Below, piece after piece: positions 50,820 through 64,000 of a stretch of 64,000 nt of DNA (the stretch's first letter is position 1; every line of letters starts with the position of its first letter). The translations under genes were made by a program, and so were the position numbers. The notes under the pieces were generated by a model. That model saw only the letters and a program-made list of their open reading frames with translations, did not search any database and was not told where the DNA came from. This stretch comes from Myrica gale (taxonomy: Eukaryota > Streptophyta > Magnoliopsida > Fagales > Myricaceae): positions 12,175,001 through 12,239,000 of the forward strand of contig OZ005603.1 of the NCBI GenBank assembly GCA_963930655.1, read 5' to 3'.

Positions 50820-52685
50820 TCAGATCAGAAGTAAGCATGCCGCCGCTGTAATGAAAATGATGGCTAAGGTTGCAACAATTGAACCTTGGTCAAATGCTTT
50901 CTGCAGGCTGCCTGTTCGTGAGAAATGTTGAAAAGCCAAATATCCGGCAATCACCAGAGAAATGATGGCACCTGCCTGAGTTCCCCTGTGAATAAAATAT
51001 AACAAGCAACAAAAAATTATGCAAGCACAAACAATGTTCTCAGTTGACCTCAAACAAAGCTTATACGTACCGCAGGTTCATTACTTGATAAGGGGCTACA
51101 ATTACCAATAGCAAAGCTACAAATGGCAACTCAAGTTCACCTAGAAACAAACGAAGGCATAAAAGGACTGGTTAGAAATTTCTCTACTCTCTGTCAATAA
51201 CAAAAAGTAAAGGATGGATCAAGACACTGAAAATTAAACCATCAAAACTTTGTGTAAGCTACAACTTAAGTAAACGCGACCTACCAGGAATGAAGAAGTA
51301 CAGACGGACAAGAAGTGCCAAGAATGCAGCCCAAATACCATATTCACCCCTGCCATTCAATTTCATCCAAGTTTGATAAATTCATTTGAAGCTTTAAAAG
51401 CTTGCTTGATCCATAAGATACTGCCTCTGATTGTGCATAAGCTAAAGGTAGATGATAGAGAAGTACACTGAAGAATCGGCAAGCATGATACCAACTACTT
51501 TCATAGAATCCACCAAAAATTATAGTGTCGCTATTCAATAAGAGTAGAAATTTTGGGAGGCTCACTTTATCCATGAGATGACACTTGCTGGTGCTTGCAG
51601 CGCAAGTAATGGAACAATAAAAGATTTCTGAATAGCAGTTCCCTTGGCCAGCATTAACACCCTAAAAAGGAAGTTTGAATAGCCATTAGAACAACAGACA
51701 AGTGACAAGATACTCATATTTTCGTTGAAATGCTGAAGCAATTAAACTTCTTAGAATAGGTAATAGAGCCTCTTGATACCCTCTGCAATGTAATAAAATT
51801 GGAACAAGACCATAGTGTTAGTCGTGATTTGCTTTGCACCAGCACAGAGGAATATCCAACAAACAAGTCAATTAGCAGGATTGGATATTCAATATAACCG
51901 AAAAAACCATTCCCACACTTCACCATATTCATATCAAACTCACTGTTTGACAACAGGAAAGATTCTAGATTTTGTAACAAAAAGTAGAAACGGAAAATAG
52001 AATAGGAGTAAAGCAATTCGGTTTGCATGCAACACCAAACTAATAGGCAATCATTTTTCTTCCCACCATGAAGTAGAAAGTAGAAACATACTTTAAGAAA
52101 ATTAGATAGCCCTCAGAAAGTGAGGTGGTTCTCGAACATTTTCCTCGGAGTCCGGAGAAGTAGCAAATGTGTATACACATTACACACCAATACGCGTTCA
52201 CATAAACCATCGATACGCAGACATAAACAACGACAGTCGTACATTTATACTCGAATGAGTACGTAGAAATATACATGCATACAGCATATGTGTAGAGGCT
52301 TACGCGGAAGAGACGAGGGAGATCCACTGGAGGTTACGAGCAGTAAGAGGCGCAGCGTAACAAACCGCACCAAATCCGCGCCTCTTTTGCTCCTTAATCA
52401 CCATCCCCTTAAAATTCACCGAAAATCTGAGAAAAAAAACATAAAAATGACAATTTAAAGATTAGTTTTGGAAGGAAGCCTCGGTGTTCACCTTACCTAT
52501 ACCAAATTCCAATTTCTCTACCTGAGGCTGAGGGGATCGTAGCCGAGTGATCCAGAGCTTCGAGGGACATCGAAGAAGAGCTTGGACTGGTGACGTGGAG
52601 CTTCTCGAAAGAGAGAGTTCTTGGTTGTGTTCTTGAAGAGAGGGTAAGTTCTCAAAACTGATGTTGAGAGCGAAAGAGGAACCAT
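50820..52685 (-). CDS. COR413IM: COR413 inner-membrane protein, chloroplastic (cold-regulated)
   Basis: Six exons in phase: 52685-52522, 52426-52304, 51661-51566, 51349-51285, 51140-51071 and 50985-50820. They encode 227 residues, close to the known family length of about 225. The first ~70 residues are Ser/Arg-rich (MVPLSLSTSVLRTYPLFKN) and fit a chloroplast transit peptide. Membrane segments follow: VLMLAKGTAIQKSFIVPLLA, WAAFLALLVRLYFF, ELELPFVALLLVIVAPYQVM, GAIISLVIAGYLAFQHFSR and SIVATLAIIFITAAACLLLI at the C-terminus. The highly conserved QHFSRTGSLQKAFDQGS identifies the COR413-IM type. Arabidopsis COR413IM1/2 are inner-envelope proteins induced by cold and contribute to freezing tolerance. 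The upstream region carries CRT/DRE cores and G-boxes. No coding defect is seen. Confidence 0.92.
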
Positions 52686-52720
52686 CTCGTTTTCGCTAGA
52701 GACAGACAGAGAACAGAGAT

Positions 52721-52747
52721 TGTTCTGTTCTGTTCTGTTCTGTTCTG
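52721..52747 (-). repeat. TGTTC pentanucleotide microsatellite in the COR413IM leader
   Basis: Five tandem TGTTC units about 36-60 bp upstream of the ATG. Length change would alter the 5' UTR. A TATA-like TTTAAAAG lies further up at about 52793-52799. Confidence 0.8.
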
Positions 52748-52867
52748 TGAGGGGGGTGAGCGCGGAGTGAGGGGGAGTGAGTGTGAGAACTCTTTTAAAC
52801 GATGCGGTGGCGAGATTTGCCTCGTTGCTTGAAAACTTCGTACAGCTGTGCTATTCTTTAGGCTAAT

Positions 52868-52922
52868 AAAGGTATTCACGTGGTTTAGAAAAAAAAAAAA
52901 AAAAAAAAAAGGTATTCACGTG
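52868..52922. mobile_element. Minute poly(A) retro-insertion flanked by a 12-15-bp direct repeat
   Basis: GGTATTCACGTG occurs at 52871-52882 and 52911-52922, and both copies are preceded by AAA. Between them is only GTTTAG plus 22 A. This is what an extremely 5'-truncated LINE or SINE insertion leaves: a tail and a target-site duplication. Strand of the tail is plus. Replication slippage is a weaker alternative. Confidence 0.65.
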
Positions 52923-53012
52923 AGAGTCGGCGAGTCCGTTCCTTTCTAGTTTTGGCTTTTTGTAATCGCTTCGTCGGTTTTCTTATAGCTTTTTTTTCAT
53001 CCCTCTGTCGGT
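52877..53012 (-). promoter_or_regulatory. Cold/ABA-type motif cluster upstream of COR413IM
   Basis: On the gene's strand: CRT/DRE cores ACCGAC (53007-53012), ACCGAC (52973-52978) and GCCGAC (52926-52931), plus G-boxes CACGTG (52917-52922 and 52877-52882). They lie about 190-330 bp above the ATG. CBF/DREB1 proteins bind RCCGAC, and ABF-type bZIPs bind ACGTG motifs. Three RCCGAC cores in under 90 bp is unlikely to be chance. Function is inferred. Confidence 0.6.
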
Positions 53013-53026
53013 TTTTTTTTATATTA

Positions 53027-53269
53027 AGGATAAATATAAAATTAATTCATGTATTATACACAAAAATTGATTTAGTCTTGGTGATATGAAAAATATAATT
53101 TTAGTTTTTGTAATTTGAGAAAATGATATAATCAGTCTCTGTTTAAGGACTAACAATAAACAAAAATAGAATAATAGAGACTAAATTTATTTTTTTCATA
53201 TCACAGAAACTAAATCAATTTTTACTTATAGCACATGGATAATTTTTGTATTTATTCCTATTATAAATA
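53027..53269. repeat. Inverted-repeat element (MITE/MULE-like) above COR413IM
   Basis: The left end AGGATAAATATAAAATTAAT and the complement of the right end AGGAATAAATACAAAAATTA match. The inner arms AAAAATTGATTTAGTCT and AGACTAAAT/ATCAATTTTT continue the inverted similarity. About 243 bp, with no coding. Confidence 0.6.
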
Positions 53270-54825
53270 ACAAGCATTAAATATAATTACACCTTTAAAA
53301 AAATAAAGATGGGTTTGCTTTGATCACGTCCCATCACAAGGGTCGATTCTTCCTGGGATCAAATTGGAGCCAAAATTAAAATTAAAAAAAAGCCAAAATT
53401 TCAGTATGAATCAGCCCGAATTTATCTGTACATTAACTAACTAGATCCATTCCGTATGGACATGTTATGTGGGATTTCGGTTGTGAGATAATGGTAAATG
53501 TCTAAACTATAGATCATATGTAAGAGGCTAACGAGTCGTTAAATCAATAACAAAATGATGATATGTGAAAAAGCTTAATTAGTGCCACACTTTATGGGTC
53601 AAAATGCATCTCATCCTAGCTTTGTCAACAGCATTGGGGTTTCCAAACACAAATTTGTGTAGAGACTATTGACTTCCAACCAAAATATTGCAACACGTAT
53701 TTTCTCTAATTCAATGGTTTAGTTTTAACCTTTACAAAATAGGAAATATAAGGGCTGCATTCAATCTCTAATAATAATAATAATAAAAGAGAAATGTTTT
53801 ATGTTTGTTCTTCTTATATTCTTTCCAGATTAGAAGAATTTGACGGTTAATGATTCATTTTAGAAGTGGACCCTACACATCGAGAGATCGTGTCAGATTT
53901 CTTCCCAGAAGAACCTGGAAAGAACCCAAGAAGAATTTGTAGCATTTCTCAAAACAAAAAAACTCTCCCCTATAATTAATTCTGCAATGCATTAGCAATA
54001 CATATATAATGTAACTTTAGTAGTAAAGTAATTGGGTTATGAAGGTAGAAGAGTACATGTATTGAGCTACCTACCAATTCTTTGTCTCCTGGATCTCCTC
54101 TATTTTTTTCTTCAATCTTTATTTTAAAAGACATATATATTTATAATTAATGATATAATTTATTTAGAAGAACAATCTCGAGAAACAAAAGGGAAAATAC
54201 ACTTTGCACCCCTGAACTATGGGATGTCTGACACTTTGCACCCTCTTATTTTGATTTCGTGACATTGAGCCCACAAACTTTTAATTTCCGTCGATTGCCA
54301 CCCCGAAGCTCATTTCTTCGTTAATATTGACGGTAATAAGCCCACGTGTTGTGCACGTGAACTACTTAAATTTTTGTTTCCCGTTTTACCCTCATTCTAG
54401 TCGAAGTAGCTTCATTCTCTGCCGACGAAGGAAACCATAGGTGGCTGAAAAGCAAACCCTATGCGATAGTACCGACCAACGACTGACCACCACATAATGT
54501 CGGCGGAGAAGAAAGACGACGGAGAACGACAATATCTATGACGATAATGTAGGGTTAGGAGCACCCTCCTTGTAGTAAACGTGATTGCTCACATAATGTC
54601 GGCGGAGACTGCCATCATCGTGCATGCTCTCCCCCATGGAAAATTGGAGGTTACTGAGCTTCGATTAAAACATAAACGCCAAGAGTTCTAGAGGTCAACC
54701 TATGAGTAGTAGTTCACGCTTTTGATTATGTTTTACATCATTAGTTTTTATGCAAACTAAAGGAAGTTGTCTTGCTTGTTAGATATAGAGGGCTTAACAA
54801 TGCTAATTCTTTCCATTGTTGTTAG
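53270..54825. other. Spacer with one end of a dispersed repeat
   Basis: From about 54191 the text AATACACTTTGCACCCCTGA and GACACTTTGCACCCTC resembles terminal sequence of plant MULE-like repeats, but no inverted partner was found. CACATAATGTCGGCGGAGA occurs twice (near 54492 and 54590). An exon-like fragment follows at 54826. Confidence 0.4.
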
Positions 54826-54948
54826 CAGCGTGTTCAGAGGGGTACAAATGGTGGTGTGACAAAAGCAGGACTCTTAGCAGTTGTAGCTGCAGGTAGTGTC
54901 ATAGGACTTACTTTTGTGGTTTTTGGTTTCTGCTCTGTACGTAATAAG
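54826..54948 (+). pseudogene. Isolated exon fragment resembling VTE6 (TMEM19/DUF92 family)
   Basis: A 41-codon open stretch between an acceptor (GTTGTTAG) and a donor (GTACTT) reads QRVQRGTNGGVTKAGLLAVV, then a hydrophobic run and GFCSVRNK. From memory, RGTNGGVTKAGLL and FSGFCSVRNK both occur in plant VTE6-type phytyl-phosphate kinases, but separated by several dozen residues, so this copy looks internally deleted. No other exon of that gene is visible within several kb, and the surroundings are repeat-like. It is therefore probably a captured or relocated gene fragment. The family assignment is tentative. Confidence 0.5.
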
Positions 54949-55620
54949 GTACTTTAATACTTCTGCTATGTGGGATAATTGTATTACATGCACATAAAAG
55001 TTGAAGTACAACGTGGTGAATTGAACATGCAATGGAGCACCAATCTATGATGTGGTCACAAGCACAGCTATTAAGGGTGCTCTGTATTTTTTTCTAAGCT
55101 TGAAGAGGGTTTAGTTGGTGTCATAAGAAAGTTTTCGTTATAAAATAATTTTTTTTTGTCATTTCCCCTTTAGAATTCGACCCCCTTGAATTTTGGTCCT
55201 GGTTCCGCCACTGATTTTATATATCCAATGCATTCAAAAATTAATGGCGTTTGGTTGGCGTCTCACTGAAAATAGCTTCATCCAAAGACATGAATCTACG
55301 AGAAGGGAATTATCATTCCTCAATGCCATCAACTCAGCTATCCAAAATACCAACTTCATATATTATACCTTAATTTACCATTTAATTTAAAGTTTGTACT
55401 TTATGTGATAATTATTTTTTGGACCTTTAGATTGTGCATAAATTCAGTGGGGGAGTTAGGATTGAAGTCTTGAGGGTGGAGTCATAGAGGGAAATGAGGG
55501 TGATGTTTCGCGACAATATATTTTGAAAGTAAAAAAAAAATTCACAACTAAAAATTCAAAATCTCAAAAAATTCAACACCCCGAATTTTCATACAAACTC
55601 TAATATTTTTTTCTTTCAAA

Positions 55621-56155
55621 AAGGCAAAATTGTACCCATGACCCATGATGTATTTGAAAGTTGCAATTGGGTCACCGAGGTAAAAAAAATTAACCAGTTA
55701 GCTCCATCAGGTAATGATTTCAAGAAAAAGAGGCCATTCTGTCTACCGTTAACCGTAAATGCTAACATGTGGGGATTCTACTGAGTTTGGAATTTTAGGA
55801 GAAGAATATGAAAGGCCGTTCATGGGGATGTGTAGGGAAGCAATTAGGTGTTTTTTTGTAAGCTTGGTTGGTGTAGCAATGACGTGGCGTAAGTGGCTGA
55901 TTAGGGCGGGTTGACATGACATCTGTGAGCTGACACGTTTAGATTGAGCACGTGACACAATTTGATTGGATTGATGTAACATTAATTTGACATGTCTGCA
56001 TTTACCTTTAAAAGATGGGACAAAGGTCGATGGATGAGCCTCTTTTTCTCGAAATCATTACCTTAGGGCGCTAAATGACTAATTTATTACATGAGAGACT
56101 CAATTACAACTTTCGAATACCTTAGGGGTCGTGGGTGTAATTATACAAAAAAACT
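55621..56155. mobile_element. Non-autonomous MULE-like element, ~110-bp inverted ends
   Basis: The left end includes ACCCATGACCC, GAAAGTTGCAATTGGGTC and GGTAATGATTTCAAGAAAAA. The complement of the right end gives ACCCACGACCC, GAAAGTTGTAATTGAGTC and GGTAATGATTTCGAGAAAAA in the same order. The interior is non-coding. No clean target-site duplication was seen. Confidence 0.65.
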
Positions 56156-56732
56156 TTATCAAATCATTTCTCTCCGTACTTTTTCACTAAACTTAAATAC
56201 TTTTTTATTACAAAATTCCATCAAATCATCATTCTTTACATTTTTTTAAATAAATTCTAATAAAAAGCAACCTACAATCAAATATCTTTAAAGAATTTCA
56301 CCAATTTTCTACAAATCCCAATAAAACTTCAATTTACCTACATATTCACACCACTATCAAATTTTTTACTAATTTTGAGAACTTGTTATTCCTAAACACA
56401 CCTTAGATTATGATCTAGAGTATAAACACATACTTCCTATAATTCAATTTCTAAAATGGGATCTGGAAAAAAGAAAGAACTTCTTTAATATTTTATGGAC
56501 ATAATTATTTCCTACGTATGAATTATTGTCTGCAAGTTCATCTCCTAATAAATATAAAGAAAATAATAAAATCTTTACTCGAAATTGAAATTAGCAGTTT
56601 ATAGAGGGAAAAAGAAGCCAACCGATTGAAAGTTAAAAGCGAAAATAAATTCAAAAAGCCGAGACAATGTCAACAAAAAAGAAAAAAAATCAAACTTAAA
56701 GTTGTCATATGTAAGGTGATAAAAATAAACTC

Positions 56733-56955
56733 TGACATGTTCGTTTTCAGAATATTTTTAGGATGTTGAATGTTTTGAGAATTTTTATATGATGTTAAAG
56801 TTGTATTGAAATGAGTGTAGGTTGTTAAAAGTGATTGTTGTTTGTAAAAAAAAGTAATAAAGTGTTGTATTGGAATGCGTGTGTTTTGTGATGTTTGGAT
56901 TGTAAAAAAAAGTAGGATGCAAATCCTAAAAAAATATAGGAAATGAACATGACAT
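56733..56955. repeat. MITE family 2
   Basis: Ends TGACATGTTCGTTTTC and GAAATGAACATGACA are inverted. The interior GAGAATTTTTATATGATG and GTTGTATTGAAATGAGTG recurs inverted at 25257-25430. Confidence 0.6.
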
Positions 56956-57648
56956 GCTAGATGATTTCTTTATGTTAACTTTTTCAAGGATGAGACTAAA
57001 TTAAGAGACTTTTATAAAAAATAAAAGTGAAATTTGAGATATATAAATAACAAAGTAGAAACGAAAACCGATATTTTACTTCATAAAATAAATTGTATCT
57101 CTTAGTGAACTTAAAGCTTTTTGTCTCATTTATTTTGGATAATATATGGTATTTGAGCGCATAAAAAATGGATAGCATTTTTGGCCTGGGGATTTTTCAA
57201 AAATTGCGAGGAGCTAAATTGTATTTTAGTGTATAAAAAAGGGTGAGATAATATTTTTGACCTTGAAAAGGGTAGTTTTTAAAAAAATGCTCCGCCGTTA
57301 TAATAAATTAACAGTCGGTCCTTTAATGGAAACACGATTTCCAGGCTTTTGGTCCTTCTGCATAGCAACCTGGGTTAAGCCCCTTTAGAACACAGAAAAA
57401 AGCCCCTTTAGAACATGCACTCTGGTTTTTATCCCGAGTGTAAACTGAACTTGGCGCACAGAGTTAAACCCTGGAACATCATAATCGACCCCCTTAATCG
57501 GAAAAAGCGGTCACCATCTTCTCTTCACACCAGTTTCTTTTCCTCTCTAAAACAGGTGAATACGCACACCTTCTCTCTCTCTCTCACTCTCACACACACA
57601 CCATTCTCAATTTTTGATCTTTCGGCTTGTATTGCTTTTACGACACCG

Positions 57649-57693
57649 GTTATTGCGTGAGTGGACGCACACACTCTCCACTCACGCAATAAC
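57649..57693. other. Perfect 17-bp hairpin upstream of the small gene
   Basis: GTTATTGCGTGAGTGGA (57649-57665) and its exact complement (57677-57693) are separated by 11 bases. It lies about 100 bp above the ATG at 57790, in a region that looks like leader (CT-rich, with a possible splice site AACAGGTGAATA at 57554). If transcribed it would fold strongly. Confidence 0.75.
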
Positions 57694-57789
57694 TGTGGCC
57701 CACCTCAACCTCTGGGACAGTAGCGAACACCCTCAAGCCTTCCTCTCGAGTTCCCCACAATTCCCGTAAACCCAAGATAACAAACCTCA

Positions 57790-58179
57790 ATGCCGCGGCG
57801 TGGAGCATCCCAAAACAGTCATTGGACTGGCAATGACTCGTCTGACGATATCCAGCGGTTAATGGAGCTCTTGGGTTTATCAGACTGCGGTGACAAAGAA
57901 AAGGAGGGAGAGAGGCAGAGTTTTGGTTTGGGGGATTGCATCAGCGATAATTCTTGTGATTGTCAAGGTGGGTTTTATGCGAGGATTGTTGGGGTGAAGG
58001 GACCTAAGTGTAAAAAGGAAGTGGAGAGGTTGGAGGGGTGGATTGAGTACTTTATGAATGGTTGTGGTGTGGAGGAGAGGAGGGAGCCTTTGAGATTGGC
58101 GTATTTGCTTTTGGGTAAGGCTTCTTTTGTCAGGGAGCTGATGGTGGCTGTGGAGGCCTGGAGTTTCCTTCAACTATAA
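57790..58179 (+). CDS. Small plant protein of unknown function, probable C-terminal frameshift
   Basis: An ATG-led ORF of 129 residues in a GC-richer stretch than its surroundings. An acidic, Ser-rich N-terminus is followed by a compact region GFYARIVGVKGPKCKKEVER, LEGWIEYFMN and EPLRLAYLLLGKASFVRE. This resembles uncharacterised angiosperm proteins, though I cannot name a family. After position ~58137 the current frame gives LMVAVEAWSFLQL and a stop. The +1 frame gives ADGGCGGLEFPSTIKDFLMN, ending DPPQD at a stop at 58212-58214, and looks more protein-like. That suggests a one-base loss (GAG[G]CTGAT) by mutation or sequence error. No membrane segment, signal peptide or Cys cluster is evident. 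Confidence 0.65.
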   Translation: MPRRGASQNSHWTGNDSSDDIQRLMELLGLSDCGDKEKEGERQSFGLGDCISDNSCDCQGGFYARIVGVKGPKCKKEVERLEGWIEYFMNGCGVEERREPLRLAYLLLGKASFVRELMVAVEAWSFLQL

Positions 58180-58554
58180 AGGACTTTTTAATGAATGATC
58201 CTCCTCAAGATTAAGGCACCCCGTGCTTCCTTGCCCTTTTGAACCCTTTAATGCTATTTTTCGCCTTTAGTGCTTGTACCAAAATTCTGAGCTCTTCAAT
58301 GTGAAAAGGCCAGCTGGTTTTGGATGGTTGTTGGTTCTTGAATGTTGGATCAGGACATGATATGTATGTCTTTTTCTTCCTTATTTGTTTGCTATTCTCG
58401 TAGTGTTTAGACATAACTTGATCTATGAATTTATTTGACTTAATTTATCACCAACATAATTTATCAGTCTAAACGTGTTTATGAGGTCAAGTCAGGCAAA
58501 TTCTGTAATTAATGTTATTATACACAGTAAGGTTGTGTGCAATAATTGATTCAT

Positions 58555-59230
58555 TGAGGACAACTTGTCTTGGGTGGGTAACAAGGACGACAATTTTTCT
58601 GTAAAGTCCTTCTATGCTTTGCTTGATGGTAGTAGAGCTGTGTCATTCCCTTGGCGTCAGATCTGGAATTCTAAAGTCCCCTCAAGAGACTCCTTCTTTG
58701 TTTGGGAGGCTACGCATGGTAGAATTTTGACTTCTGATAACTTAAGGCGTCGTGGGCTTTATGTGCTTGATTGGTGTTTCTTATGTGAGAGAGATGGCGA
58801 GTTGATTAACCATGTCTTACTCCATTGCCCGATTGCGAGAGGTTTGTGGTAGCATGTTTTCTCTTTGCTAAATCTTCATTGGGTCATGCCGGAGCGAGTT
58901 GGGGACGTTTTGATCGGTTGGGGGAGAAAGCTTAACGATCCTTTCGCTAAGGTTATTTGGAGGACGATTCTTCCTTGCATATGGTGGAGCCTTTGGAAGG
59001 AGAGGAATAGACGGTGTTTTGAGGATTCTTCGTTGTCCATTAACCGTTTGCAGGGGGTTTGTTACTTACTTTGTTTCTTTGGGCTAATGCGTTGTTGGGG
59101 GGCCACTTTCTTGATTTTCAGGATTTCATTAGTTTCTTTGTTTGTATGTTGTAATTTGTCAGTACAATCTTTGCACTGATGCTTCTTCTTTTTTGTTAAT
59201 AAAACTTCTTACTTATCAAAAAAAAAATTT
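58555..59230 (+). mobile_element. 5'-truncated L1-type LINE tail
   Basis: The direct repeat TTGATTCAT (58546-58554 and 59231-59239) brackets it. The plus strand encodes the zinc-finger RT tail (NFSVKSFYALL, FVWEATHGRILTSDNLRRRG, DWCFLCERDGELINHVLLHC, WWSLWKERNRRCFEDSS) with one in-frame stop (TAG at 58850-58852), then AATAAAACTTC and a poly(A) run. It is similar to the 3' part of the LINE at 2738-4002, so the two are probably from one family. Confidence 0.88.
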
Positions 59231-59515
59231 TTGATTCATAGAAAAACTCATGTTTGATCAAGTTCTACAGCATTCTTCTATTTTTCACTGTGTTCCTGAA
59301 TTCCTGAACTCACACTGCATCAAAGAATCTGTCCTTGAAACGTTGATCCACCTGAAGTTTGAAAAACAAAATCTCAAAAAAAGAATTGAGAAGTTGATTT
59401 TTTTCCTAATGATCATACTTCCTCATCCTTATTTAAAGCATTAAATGAGATCAAAACAGTGAGTGAGCAGATCAAGCTATCAGGTCAATACGGGCACCCC
59501 TAGCCATTGATCAAC

Positions 59516-63926
<4,411 letters not shown>

Positions 63927-64000
63927 ACACACCAATATGGCAATGACAGCAAGTATGGCAATGACATCAACCATATCTCCCACCTCTCCAACGGATAGAT

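Overview
The window is nuclear DNA from a flowering plant, most likely a eudicot, possibly a woody one with a transposon-rich genome. Genes are AT-rich, split into many short exons by GT-AG introns, and their products match angiosperm families: a GBF-interacting protein, a chloroplast CtpA peptidase, a plasmodesmal callose-binding X8 protein, COR413IM and FLS2. I see no rRNA, tRNA, CRISPR or prokaryotic feature.

Layout. (1) 1-12.3 kb, minus strand: the 5' part of a CorA-like magnesium-transporter family gene that runs off the left edge. Its 7.9-kb intron holds a full-length LINE, a copia fragment joined into that LINE, and a tiny TRIM retrotransposon; its 5'-leader intron holds a 445-bp MULE-like element. 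(2) 12.6-12.9 kb: a tRNA-type SINE with 16-bp target-site duplications. (3) 13.6-22.5 kb, minus: a complete ten-exon GIP1-like gene. (4) 22.5-26.7 kb: gene-free DNA packed with MITEs and a nested fold-back. (5) 26.8-43.9 kb, plus: CTPA1, a chloroplast C-terminal processing peptidase. Exon 1 is interrupted by a 1.58-kb hAT-type transposon with a perfect 8-bp duplication. Further introns carry a MITE, a 5'-truncated LINE with a 17-bp duplication, and a 5.2-kb copia element with both LTRs. (6) 44-46.5 kb: MITEs and short tandem repeats. (7) 47.1-49.2 kb, plus: a GPI-anchored X8/CBM43 callose-binding protein. (8) 50.8-52.7 kb, minus: COR413IM, a cold-regulated chloroplast inner-envelope protein. 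Its upstream region carries three CRT/DRE cores and a G-box duplicated by a minute poly(A) retro-insertion. (9) 53-57.6 kb: MULE/MITE-like repeats and a single-exon fragment resembling VTE6 (TMEM19/DUF92). (10) 57.8-58.2 kb, plus: a small unknown gene with a probable one-base frameshift and a perfect hairpin in its leader, followed by a LINE tail. (11) 59.5-63.8 kb, minus: the complete two-exon flagellin receptor FLS2.

The genes do not form an operon-like unit; they are neighbours on a chromosome. FLS2 (bacterial perception), COR413IM (cold), the X8 protein (plasmodesmal callose) and CTPA1 (D1 maturation and thylakoid upkeep) have separate stress or chloroplast roles.

I did not find a new molecular system. 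The most interesting content is structural: many mobile elements dated by precise target-site duplications, one of which breaks a coding exon of CTPA1 and another of which duplicates a stress-responsive promoter motif. Exon limits were inferred by eye from splice signals, reading phase and remembered family sequence; none was checked against transcripts or databases.
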